Source: Apostichopus japonicus
Taxonomy: Eukaryota > Echinodermata > Holothuroidea > Aspidochirotida > Stichopodidae
DNA: 64,000 nt
Direction: 5' to 3'
NCBI RefSeq assembly: GCF_037975245.1
Contig: NC_092568.1
Coordinates: 33,576,501 to 33,640,500, forward strand
The notes under the pieces were generated by a model. That model was not told the origin of the DNA, did no database searches, and worked only from the letters and a program-made list of their open reading frames with translations. Below, piece after piece: positions 45,301 through 55,545 of the stretch (within the stretch, counting starts at the first letter, position 1; every line of letters starts with the position of its first letter). A program made the position numbers and the translations under genes.

Positions 45301-48300
45301 AGTTATCACTTCGCAGCGAGCAGTACGAATCTTCGAGCACGTCCCTATGGACAATTTTACCTTCGACGCAAAAATCCCTGCTCGGCAAGATGGCGGTACC
45401 GCAGCAAATGTCATCCGGACCCTTCCTCTTAAGGTTCTCCCCACCACAGCAGATTCTCTCATCAGTATTTATAATCTCTGGAATAAAGATAAGACAAATC
45501 AAATAATGGAAGAGAATAAAGACAACATACATTTTTAAGGACATCATTAAAGACACAGGCGGGATAAAAAACCCCAAAAAACAAAGAAATCCCCAACACA
45601 GTTTAACACATCCTTTTTGTGCGATGACTTGATAAAAAAACTACAATTAAGAATGGAAAATGTTGTAGAGATTGATCCTTTTTGAGGTGCCACTGTTAGG
45701 TGAGGTTCAATATCCCTCTGTGGAACATTATTACTTTAATGACAGACAAACATTCTTCCTGCCTTAAAAGAACCTTGTTTTGACAACTTCTTGATTTCAG
45801 ATGATCACAAGGTCAATTATAATCCAAAAGCTTGGAGTTTGTAATCCCAACCAAACATTTACTTACTGGGTTATTCTTCGACGACTGTTGGTGGGCAAAT
45901 ACAGATATGTCTTGTAACCTAAAAGTTTAACATTTTACCATTTAATAGCCACTGGCTAAAAAATAAAGGGACAGTGTTTCTAACATCTCGTGGCTTAAAG
46001 CGAATTCTGACTGGCATTTTCCTGAATCAGTTTTACTGTACAGGCCTTTTAGAGCAGAACAAATACTAATTGCTGATAAAAAATAAGCAGTAATACAAGG
46101 AATATGTTAGGTATGGAAAATTATGACTATTGTTTTGCCTTTAATACCATGAGTTAAAGATCTTTAATGTCTACCGGCAGAAAATTGAAATTCCCATCCC
46201 CATTTTTTTTCTTTTGTCTACTGGCAAAATCAAACGGCAGAATCCACTGCCATATGTAGCCGGTAGATATCCCTGCATTTCAACACCTCTTTTCCTTTTT
46301 GCTTTCTTTTTTTTAGTAATGTCCAGAGAGATCGGTCTTACCGTTCCCGCAACAAGCATCGGAGGGATGTTTATCTCTAACTTGACCATTCTGGCAGGAT
46401 ATTTTGTCTGAGGTCCAGTAACTCTGCTGACCGCTGCATTCTTGGATGCCTGGGATCTCTGGTACTCCTTCTGTGATTACTCCTCTGCAACAGCTGGCAT
46501 TGTGTCGACTGTAAGGCATGTGATTGCAGCAGGCACCATCAGCTGCCGAAGGGAATAAGTCAATAATTTGATCATCCGAAAATGTTACGAGGCGAGGACG
46601 CCATTTTATAGAACACTGTTTCTTTAAAATAGAAATATCATGGAAATTTCTGAACGCTTTAACAGATGTGCAATGATTTTAGTTCCTTGCCATTTTTTTT
46701 TAACCATCTGATCTACTTTGACGAAAGAAACAAAAGAACTTCTGATTACCTGACCCGACATCGTGAACTTGTCCATAACAGCAAACTTCTCGGTTGGGGT
46801 TTAGTGTCTTTGAACCACAAACGCTGTTTCGTCCCAGTTCGATTGCCTCCTTTCCGACCCCATGGACCCAGACGTGAGTCGTGATATCGTACAAAACGTC
46901 GCCACGACACCTCAGATTCGATTCCTTAGCGATGACTCCCTAAAAAATTGACAGAAAACAGGATTCTATTTACCAGTTCAGTTTAGAGTACATTGAACGC
47001 TACAGCTAACGAGTCTATTAGCCAATCAAGGATTATTCTACAGATCATAACATTATAACTACAAATTATACTGATAATATATAATAATTTAGAAAATTAG
47101 ACAAACATTTAACAAAAACACAAAGTGAAAGGCTGTTTTCTTATTGTAGGCCCATTTACTTCAGATTCCAAACACTAAGATAATACATAGAATTTAAGGG
47201 GAGAGAAAGCCTACTAAATCCCTTTTGGGAACTACTTGCCCCCTTGCTCATGGAAACGGTTACTTCATACCAATTTTCACAAACATTTTCTCTCACCTCC
47301 TCTCTCAACCCTCCCTCTATATTCTCTTCTGATTTTGACCATAAAATGAAAAAAGATGAATTGAATACTCCTTCCACATTTAAAACTTCCTCACAAGCTG
47401 GTTAAGATAGGAATCTCTGTCTGAGTCAGTAAGGACAATGTTTGGGCACTCTGAAATTTCCCAGATCAATTTCTACATTAACCAGTTTAACAAGAACATT
47501 AAGAAAAGTTCCTCACCGAGTCACAGCACATTTCGTTATTTACATGATAGAGTTCGATGTTTCCGTCGGACAGGCGACAGGTACCGTAAAGCCAAGCATC
47601 TTCTTGTTCCGGTACCTGGTGGACTACTCCATTCACACAAATTTCAGTAAGTGTGTTGTATACTGCATGCCTTCCGCAGCAGTTGCCGACACCATGTATC
47701 ACCTGACCGTAACAGCATGTGTCAGTGGTGGGGTCAATGTAATCTTCTCCACAACACTGCAAGCCTAAATAGAATCCAAAACCAAATTAGAATGAACACA
47801 ACCACTGAAACAGGATTTTTGTAAAATTGCTATTTTTATCTTTGTCATGTGATCCCATTTGTCTCTCCTATTTATAAAGATTTACTACAGAATTCAAAAA
47901 GTGATCAAATTCTGTAAAAACCAAAAAGACAAAGTACATCTCGTTTACATTCTTCTAGACTATATTAAATAGTGAAAATGATGAGAAATCGTTTAAAGTG
48001 CATTTGTCACACTGTAATATATGCATCCTCTACCCATACAATACCAACCCCTCCCCCCCACACCCCCCACACACCCTTATCAATGTAGAAACAACTTACT
48101 GTCACTTCTTGGGAAAGGGTGATCATTGCAGCACTCCGTTTCTATCCGTTTGTGGATCCTATTGTTACAGACTATGTCTTCATTTACCGAGATCAGAAAC
48201 TGGCCAGATGGCACTGAAAGGGAAAAAATAAAAATACATCAAAACGTTGGTTACTATATGACCAAACTAGTGATACATAACTGTTATAGATGAAAACTAC

Positions 48301-51300
48301 CTCAAAGGGACATACAGTTTCTGTTGTTGCTGTTTCTATTGTTGTTGTTGTTGTTTTTATTTATTTATTTTGTTTAGAATCTCTCTTGACACTATTTCAA
48401 CCAGTAAGAACAGAGGATGAAGAGAATGCTAAGGGAAAGAACAGAAAAAGACACCAAGCAAATATAATTCATTCATTTACAATTACACAAGCATCATTTC
48501 TAACAAAACTCTCTTTTCCTATCAATTAAAGATGATGACAAAAGCTGGGAGACCGCAGTAACAATAAAGTAAAAAGAAAACGGTGAGGCAGTCCATTTTT
48601 TTCAATGTAAAATTAAAATGTAAAATTGTCATACTATTTTGTCAAAGTTTCACATTTCAGACCACTTTAAAATATCTTAACATGTTCCTTTCATTCATTG
48701 AATCTTATTGTTCATTGTAAAGATCCTTTAAAAAGGAAGCAAACTGTCTGTCTCTATATGTTCATTTCATTATTGGACTTAATAAAATAATAATATGATA
48801 TTTGGAATGATGATCAACAAAGTTGTCACTAATTAATGTAATATTAACATGCAAAATACAATATCTCAACTAAGACTAGCTTCATATGACATGGTAAACA
48901 CACAATAATTGATTTGTCAAATAACTTGACGGAATGAATGAAAATAACATTTTGATTGACAATTGACTTCTGTGCACTTTTAGACACTAAAAAATCCATA
49001 CATGCCGAATCATTTAAGATGACCCGGTGAATACTTATCAAATATATACATAAGCCAATGCCAGATTCATCACATATCAGAGGTAATTTATGAGGAAATC
49101 TTACCTTCCACACAAGCATATTCTTCATTGGAGTTATCAAAGACTTTTCCTTGACAACAGAGTTCTCGCCATCCGGTCTTGTACTCTTTGTCGTTCCAAT
49201 AGTCATAACAATTATCATTCCCGTAACCTACAATAAAAAGATGGAGAATACATGTGTAACGCACAATGAATTACGCTGTGAAAAAGTAACGAAATTCTGC
49301 TGGTGAATGCAATCCATGCATAATTGTTGCTTACATGGAGGAGGGTGTGGGAGGGGGGGAGGGGAGGGGCAAGGGATGAGACATGATTGAAAATGGGTAC
49401 TTGAAGTAATATAATATATAATATAATATGGGAATGAAGTAATATATGCTCAAGATTTGTCCAGTACTTTGTTTTTAAAAACAAACTATTGTTTTCCTTT
49501 CCTTACAAGGAGCATGATGCCCATATTGAACACCAGAGCATTGAATGGCTTAGGATCTCACCAACATTTGTAGCTTTGTTGATCATTTGCAACTACTAAC
49601 TATTAATTGTTAGTCATTAATAGTTGACGCGAAGCGTACAAGAAAATTTCGGCAAAAAATGCTTCCCAGATCGCTGGAAATGGCACTTCCCAGGCATTGT
49701 AAATTGCATCTAAGCATTTTCTATTTTGAAATTACTAGCAATATCATAAAAAACATACAAAAAAAATATGCTCAAGGGGGGGTGGTCGCCCCCTTTGCCC
49801 CCCCCCCTGGCTATGCGCTTGACCCTATTAGCATTTCATGGTTTTACTACACAATACTGAATGCTACCTAACTGAATGTATCTCACTTTCTAGATACATG
49901 TGTAAATACAATACGGTCATGTATTCATACTGCCAACAATATGGAACAATTTGTAGCATAAGTACAGTAATGTTAGTATATGAAATTGTGAGTTCACCTA
50001 AGGTAGTGACTGTATTATACTAGTTTGACACTGCAATTACAATTTCATATTCATATAAGTTATATTGATTACAGTAGATGTATTGAGACATTGTGAACTT
50101 TAAAAAGTTCCTTTTGCTTGCAATAATAAGAAGGGAACAGTTAGTCTATAAAAATAAGCCTAAGATTTTTATATGGTGAATTAAAAAATGTTATCCCCCC
50201 ACCCCCAAAAAATAAAGTACTCATATTCAGTTTATAAATTGCTGTATTCAGACAACAAGACTGGGTAGTTTGATTCCATAAAGCAGTAGGCCTAGGCTCA
50301 GATTGTGGTATTTGGTACCACCTATGTAAGTACTCTGAACTTCTTGGTTTGCCATGGTTTGAGGAACTATCATACATCAAACTCAACTTCTACACTGCTA
50401 CCCAGTAACACTAACAGCCTAGTCTGGGCCTCGCCTATGGTGCAAACTCCCAAAAATACTCTCTTCTAAAGGACAGACGGATGAGCATAAGTTTGGCAAT
50501 GGCAGTTTGACGATTTAATGTGTAAGTTAAGTACTAACTTACATATGCTTTACCTGTAAGCTGTAGGCAAATTGGTTACGCCTATGCTTTTGTTGCCTAA
50601 TAAGTAATAGGCATATTCCAGCTTTGTCTAACTCTAAGTTACGAACGAGCACAGTGCGGACCGATAACTAAGCCTAGGGCCTAGGCCGGTAGTTCGGCTG
50701 TGGTTGTTTTTCTTCCTTTTCTTAGCTTTCAACCATAGTCACCAACATGCGAGCTGAACGTAATGTCTTTTTCTTACTCTCCCCTCACGACATACTTTTA
50801 GGTTACAGTTAAGTTACCACGACTAAACATAACTCGGCTAGATTTTCTGCAATGTTCCGCCAGTTAATATTTTCATGGAAGTACACTGCCATGGCGTTTA
50901 CAGTAGTATTCATGAAGTTCCAACTTCCGAGTGTTCGGGAACAATGGTTGACCTTGCTCTACGCAAACATGCGTCTTCGTTGTTTCATAGTTCTATATGC
51001 TAACGCATCCCTGTGTGCCTTGATTGCGAAATTTTTGAGGTCAATTGTCACTATTATCTTGGTGACCTAAACAGACAAAGCTATTATCAAGTTTCACTAT
51101 ATGCTGATAAACATCATATATTGCGTACCTGGTCGACCGTCAAGTTGCTTCACTACATTCTAAAGCAGCGCTTTCAAAATTTTCTTCATTGAGACCACCC
51201 CCCCCCCCCTCTTAGCCATCCAGCTAAGCTGCGACCACCTTCCAGAAATATTTTTGTGATGGCTGTCCTGGGGGAGGAGGGCTAAGTGTCCCCCCCCCTT

Positions 51301-53639
51301 GTGATTTTTTTGCTGATATAAGTGGCTAATTAGATGCAAAATGGTGCTACCATATGCATCATTTTATGTATATTAAAGTGCATGTTTTCTTTGTAGGAAA
51401 AGTAGCCTAAAGTTAATAAATTACATTTGATGAAATAAAAATTTCCGAAATGATAATCAATCAATATCATATCAATTTTTTTTAAATAAAGCAATTACCC
51501 ACAATGTCGAGATAACAAATAACTTTTGACAAATAAAGGACATAAGATACAGTTTGTAATGTAAACATCGATAAATATAACCGGAAATGTAGCTATTGTT
51601 TAACAAACATGATATAAAAAAATTGTTGGCTGATCGCGGCGAAAATTGCCCCCCCCCCCTTCACTTTGGGAACCTCTGTACTAAAGGAAGTTGTAAAAGT
51701 GAGGAAGTGCAAGTGTTTGCCGCCCACGCCTTATTTCCGACATACTGTGTATTAACATTAATTGTCTTCGGATTAGGCTATATCCCTAGGAACAATCACT
51801 GATCCAATAAATACAAAACACCGATAAGCTTAAGTCGAACTCTGTGTACAAAGTATGGAACGGTTTCAAGCAAGTTTTCAAGCACCAGAATGTGCCCTTA
51901 ATTTTTTTTGAACCTATATAATCAGTCTTCCCGCACAAACAGTAATTTAAATGACAGACAAATTCCCGGCATGAAGTGTTGAACAATTATTGAACTCTCA
52001 AGAACGGTCATTTTGATCGTTAAGGCCTGGTACAAACTGCCTATATAATTACAGGCGTGAAAATTTCTAGTTTCACAACTCACCAAATGTAATAGTACTG
52101 AGATATATTGTCGTGCTGCAACTATAGTTTACTATGTACGGTATGTTAAAGATAGAATGTTGCACTAATGTGATGTACCAAATCCATGCATGACACTTGT
52201 AACATGCATATGCATATCCCGATTGTGCTATAGTTTTTTTCTAAAAAAAAAAAAGGTCTTAATGCATAAGAGTTTCAGAAAGACTATATATCAAGTTTAC
52301 ACGATCTAGATGCGTAATTTTCAACTGGGAATCAGCGATGAACCTTCAGGCATAGCTCACCAGATGAATGATAAGAATATAAGATCATACAGTGTACACC
52401 ACTAAAGGGAGTTATAGCTATACCGAATGAGGCAAGGTGGTAATATACCAGTGCCTGTAGTGTATATTTGACGTCGTTTCACCGGGACGGATTTATCGAC
52501 GACGCAATGCTTGGTCTATAATTCCGAGAAAAAAAAATCGACTTCTATATGGATATATCCGAGAATGCAACATTAAAAGTCGATCAATACTTGTACAATT
52601 CTTATTATGATGTTTAGAGAGGGCCTCTGAATCTTTGCCTATACCTCAAACTATAATATGCCGAAAGACAGTACTTTTGCATCGACGTATATCAGTCGAT
52701 CGCCGGTTTTCCCAGCTTGGCTCAAACCAATTTTTGCCGTATATATAATTGAATTTCAAAAGATATGTTCTCGTTCATTCATGTTTTGAACGGAAACTTG
52801 ACTTTGACCTCAGTTCCATCGAAAAATTGACAATCATACTAGTAATTTTCGAGTAATATGCACTTTTGAAATAGAATGTAGGGACGTGTAGCTAAATAAA
52901 CCGAAACAATATTTAGATTGAGTTGTTTGTCACAATTAATGATATAAAGGTTATTTTGTAGGCTTATCCCCTCTGTAAGAGACTAAGTTAGTATGATAGG
53001 ATGATATATCATCCAATGTATCCCTATATATAGATTGATAGTATCTATAGATTGACTGTATTGGTGTAAAGGATGTATATAAAAGCAACAAAAAAAGTCT
53101 AAGTTTGAAAATAATTGAAAGCCAAGCAATAAAACCATCACGGCTGGTCAAATATTAAGATACAGTTGTTTTACCCAATTAAAATTTTAGTCATGTTCGA
53201 TCAAGTTTATGAAAACGTATTCAATGCTGTGAAAACTGTGTCTGATATACTTTATGGTCATACATCTATTTTCTGATCCAAATGGGGTAAAAAGAACACC
53301 TTGAACTATTGCTAAGTATATACAATATAACTATATAGGTCTCCCATATTTACTCTAAGTTGGAAAGAGTTAACTTCAGATGCAATGCCAACTATAATCC
53401 TTATAGAATACATTATGATGCTAATATTTTGTTAAATTTTTATATATATATTAGTGAGAAATGACAAACATTTCTCGGTCTTAATACTTCTTTACTTTTC
53501 TCTTCGATCGTATAAAATGTTTGAAAAAAAAAAAAAAAAACTATAGCAAGATTGAAAGAAATAGTAAATCCTTACCTTCTACTCTTCCGTGATTTAAAAA
53601 GTAACCCAGAAGGGTAAGCGCTGCTAAAAGTTTATTCAT
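41969..53639 (-). CDS. Gene B: secreted galaxin-repeat protein with C-terminal NTR-like module (12 exons)
   Basis: Coding exons in order: 53639-53576, 49227-49105, 48213-48100, 47764-47517, 46939-46750, 46542-46342, 45477-45254, 44969-44737, 44433-44225, 43994-43766, 43412-42727 and 42339-41969. Intron phases run 1,1,1,0,1,1,0,2,1,2,1, and the total is 2892 nt (963 residues). A 21-residue signal segment is followed by an array of galaxin-type repeats with about 29 CC dipeptides, then about 123 residues of an NTR/C345C-like module. There is no later membrane span, so the product is predicted to be secreted. The exon order, phases and module order match gene A, so the two are tandem duplicates. 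The divergence is large (only short blocks identical), so the duplication is old. Expression and function cannot be read from the sequence. No canonical AATAAA was seen within 250 bp after the stop. Confidence 0.88.
42727..43412 (-). CDS. Gene B exon 11: large galaxin-repeat exon
   Basis: The acceptor is catattag|CCTGCC (phase 2) and the donor is ACAGAAG|GTAAAG (phase 1). It spans 686 nt with nine CC pairs, such as EVCCGTTKYHGGSTDQICC and NSCCGSTAYNNLTAVCCGE. A charged linker of about 30 residues (TREARADD...EEKK) interrupts the array and could be a protease-sensitive hinge. Gene A lacks this linker. Confidence 0.93.
43766..43994 (-). CDS. Gene B exon 10: galaxin repeats
   Basis: The acceptor is tttgtag|ATCC (phase 1) and the donor is GTCCG|GTAAGC (phase 2). 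It is 229 nt, the same length as its partner in gene A. It includes GECCGDGIFDDSTHLCCDG, a near-ideal repeat, and AVCCEGIWHFTGGVAKTC (VCCEGVLHVTGGLPKEC in gene A). Confidence 0.93.
44225..44433 (-). CDS. Gene B exon 9: galaxin repeats
   Basis: The acceptor is tgtttcag|ATGCGG (phase 2) and the donor is ATGGAAG|GTAAGT (phase 1). It spans 209 nt. It encodes SLYNTVTEVCIKD, FGQTCCQGKPISD and THKCCDDHVY. The partner is gene A exon 10. Confidence 0.92.
44737..44969 (-). CDS. Gene B exon 8: galaxin repeats
   Basis: The acceptor is ccctatag|ATATGC (phase 0) and the donor is GAGAG|GTTTGT (phase 2, a weak donor). It spans 233 nt. It encodes KVYDTRTEICCSN and LERHCCGHAVHHPEEQSC. The partner is gene A exon 9 (17341-17585), with the same phases. 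Confidence 0.88.
45254..45477 (-). CDS. Gene B exon 7 (equals gene A exons 7 and 8)
   Basis: The acceptor is attccag|AGATT (phase 1) and the donor is ACCTAT|GTAAGT (phase 0). It spans 224 nt. It encodes ERICCGGENL, DDICCGTAILPSRDFC and a tail with a single Cys (SYCSLRSD). It spans the region that gene A splits by an additional intron, and is about 30 codons shorter. Confidence 0.9.
46342..46542 (-). CDS. Gene B exon 6: galaxin repeats
   Basis: The acceptor is ttcggcag|CTGATG (phase 1) and the donor is GGAACG|GTAAGA (phase 1). It spans 201 nt. It encodes MPYSRHNASCCRG, EGVPEIPGIQEC and DACCGN. The partner is gene A exon 6 (204 nt). Confidence 0.92.
46750..46939 (-). CDS. Gene B exon 5: galaxin repeats with an RGD tripeptide
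   Basis: The acceptor is tttttag|GGAGTC (phase 0) and the donor is GGTCAG|GTAATC (phase 1). It spans 190 nt. It encodes LRCRGDVLYDITTHV and SVCGSKTLNPNREVCCYG. The RGD is not present at the matching place in gene A exon 5. Confidence 0.9.
47517..47764 (-). CDS. Gene B exon 4: galaxin repeats
   Basis: The acceptor is ctatttag|GCTTGC (phase 1) and the donor is GACTCG|GTGAGG (phase 0). It spans 248 nt. It encodes QCCGEDYIDPTTDTCCYG and NCCGRHAVYNTLTEIC, two textbook repeats. The partner is gene A exon 4. Confidence 0.93.
48100..48213 (-). CDS. Gene B exon 3
   Basis: The acceptor is cctttcag|TGCCATC (phase 1) and the donor is GTGACA|GTAAGT (phase 1). It spans 114 nt and has no in-frame ATG. It encodes about 38 residues with VCNNR and ECCND. 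It is shorter and more diverged than its gene A partner (153 nt). Confidence 0.85.
49105..49227 (-). CDS. Gene B exon 2: start of mature protein
   Basis: The acceptor is ttattgtag|GTTACG (phase 1) and the donor is GTGGAAG|GTAAGA (phase 1). At 123 nt it is identical in length to gene A exon 2. It encodes CYDYWNDKEYKTGW, then RELCCQGKVFDNSNEEYAC. Confidence 0.9.
49624..49821 (+). mobile_element. 5'-truncated hAT-type MITE in intron 1 of gene B
   Basis: It matches the right two thirds of the 10269-10554 element (gcgaagcgtacaagaaaatt, cttcccagatcgctggaaat) and ends CTGGCTATGCGCTTG after a G-rich and C-rich pair. The left end and its duplication are missing. Confidence 0.75.
49822..53575. other. 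Intron 1 of gene B (bulk)
   Basis: No internal exon was recognised. It carries the hAT-type element 51166-51678, a poly(A)-like run at 53523-53540 near the exon 1 donor, and ordinary AT-rich sequence. Confidence 0.6.
51166..51678 (+). mobile_element. hAT-type element of a second subfamily
   Basis: The left end CAGCGCTTTCAAAA and the right end TTTGGGAACCTCTG form the classic hAT-type imperfect inverted repeat (CAGnGnTTnCnAAA). The flanks ttctaaag (51158-51165) and tactaaag (51679-51686) are an 8-bp duplication with one mismatch. C-runs lie inside both ends (51187-51201 and 51649-51660). No transposase. Confidence 0.82.
53576..53639 (-). CDS. Gene B exon 1: signal peptide
   Basis: ATG at 53639, 21 codons plus 1 nt, donor AGAAG|GTAAGG (phase 1). 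The peptide has an N-terminal Lys then LLAALTLLGYFL, a typical signal core. The frame continues into exon 2. Confidence 0.87.
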
Positions 53640-53696
53640 TGTTGTCTCTCACTTTGCGTATTCTAAGTTTACTGGGTCTGCTCAAACCAGACGGTC

Positions 53697-53704
53697 TTTT
53701 TATA
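53697..53704 (-). promoter_or_regulatory. TATA box of gene B
   Basis: TATAAAAA on the minus strand. An initiator-like cccAgt has its A at about 53673, 31 bp downstream, implying a 5' UTR of about 34 nt. The arrangement parallels gene A. Confidence 0.55.
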
Positions 53705-55310
53705 AACAAAATCAGCTTGATTTGCCGCCATTGTTAATTCAACGTCGTTGGTTGGATCCCCTATTTTTAGAACGGGGAAATACCCTTCAAACCATGCGAT
53801 AAACCTCAAGGTATGTACTTTGGACCTCGCGCTGGATGTATACGGACTGTGTACAAGTTTAAAAATATGCATACAATTAACTGATCAGTTGCATGAATGG
53901 ATTGCGTAACGCGTCCGGTATGAAAGCTCGATTGAGCTAAACTGAAAGTTGTACATTATAATGACGTTAGTTTGACAACAAAAATAACATCGAAAATTTT
54001 GGAGAGTCATTATTTTAAGTATAATTATACTATATCAGGGGACTGTTTTAGAAACAGATTTTGATTGGTTCAAAGATTCAAGGTATTACTTTTCGGTAAC
54101 AAGGTATGATTATAAGTCATGCGTAGTATTTATGGCACAATATATGGATGCTATATATTGCAAAATGACAAGCATTTCAATCCGGTAAATTGGTAAACAG
54201 AAGGAAAGCAAAAACAATAACTTAATAGTTTTGAGTTTGATCTAATAATTACGTAAAACTGGAAAGATTTTTTTTTTTATCTGAAAACTTTTTAAGTCGT
54301 GGCATGCAGGGCTTGACTTGAAGAACAAGAGGGAGGGGGGGGGGGGAAGTTTGACATTTGCCTTGCTTTCAAAAGGGCACACCGGGCAAACGAAAGGAAA
54401 CAAGGCTTTTAATACAAAATAGAACACAAACACACATTCCGGATTCGTGACAGAAAACCGGAACGGATCATGGAATCGCTTGTTATACGAGAAAATAACG
54501 TCTAAATGACTACGTTTTCCGCAGCTGTTTTCTGGCGCTGACATCCGGTACCTATCATAGTTTCCGGTAATTTTGAGCCCTCATAAAGATAATAATGAGG
54601 TCACCTACACCTGCAAAAAAGGGGGAGAAAAGGGAGAAGGGGAGAAGGGGGAGAAGGGGTGGATGAATAGATAGGAATACCGATGTATTGTTTCACGCCA
54701 CTGTATCACACTCATTCCGGCCATGACGTCATACATTAAGAACCGTAATCGTAACAAGTTTTTAAGTTGGTATATAAGCTAATGATATCATTGGCGTAGT
54801 TCTCGAAACGGGAGGTGAAAATATCGGTAGAAACCGAAATTGCTATACCGAAAACGCGGTGTAAAATAATACATTGAATGGTAAAACGTAATTACATGCA
54901 CGTCCATGAAACGTGCTTCACTTTTCACTGTATATGCCTATAAGTTGCGTTCGTATAGCTATGATTTTTACACTGATTTGCAAATAACAAGGGGTAGAAA
55001 TCAGATCGGTCGATTTGGATGGGAAACCAAAAAAAAAAAAACCCCATCTATACTTGTTAATCCATCCATGGTGTGTCAGAGAAAAGAAAAAAAATGTGAC
55101 CAACTTTGCTATGATTTCACAATATTGGATAATTACATTTACAAGAACCTTATGTAGTGATGATAATGCTATAGCATATATACACGTGTGAAATGGACGT
55201 ATACATAATGTATCCATGGTAACACAAGGGGTTTGTCAGTCCGTTACGCCTCCTCCTTCAAAACCTATTTGTTCCCATCTTTAGGCTAACTATCGTAAAA
55301 CTAGAGCCCA

Positions 55311-55545
55311 GTACAGGATTTCAAAGGTGGATGGTGGTGGTGGTGGGTGGGGGGGGGGGGGTGGACGGGAGCTTAATTCCCTAAACAAATTTAGGTAAGG
55401 CCTTTACGGAAGGACGTCCTCTGAACCGGGGAGTGGTGCAATTCTCCCCAGACTGAATGTAAATACAAAATCCGCCTACTGACCGTTCTACCCACTACGA
55501 CTGAGGATGGAGGTGGGGCATGCCCCTCACCCTGCTTTGATGGCA
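55311..55545 (+). repeat. Dispersed G-rich repeat, copy 2
   Basis: It starts tacaggatttcaa followed by ggtgg repeats and a G-run, and ends aattctccccagactgaatg then ctacgactgagg and ggggcatgcccc. These landmarks recur in order at 458-920. Confidence 0.35.
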
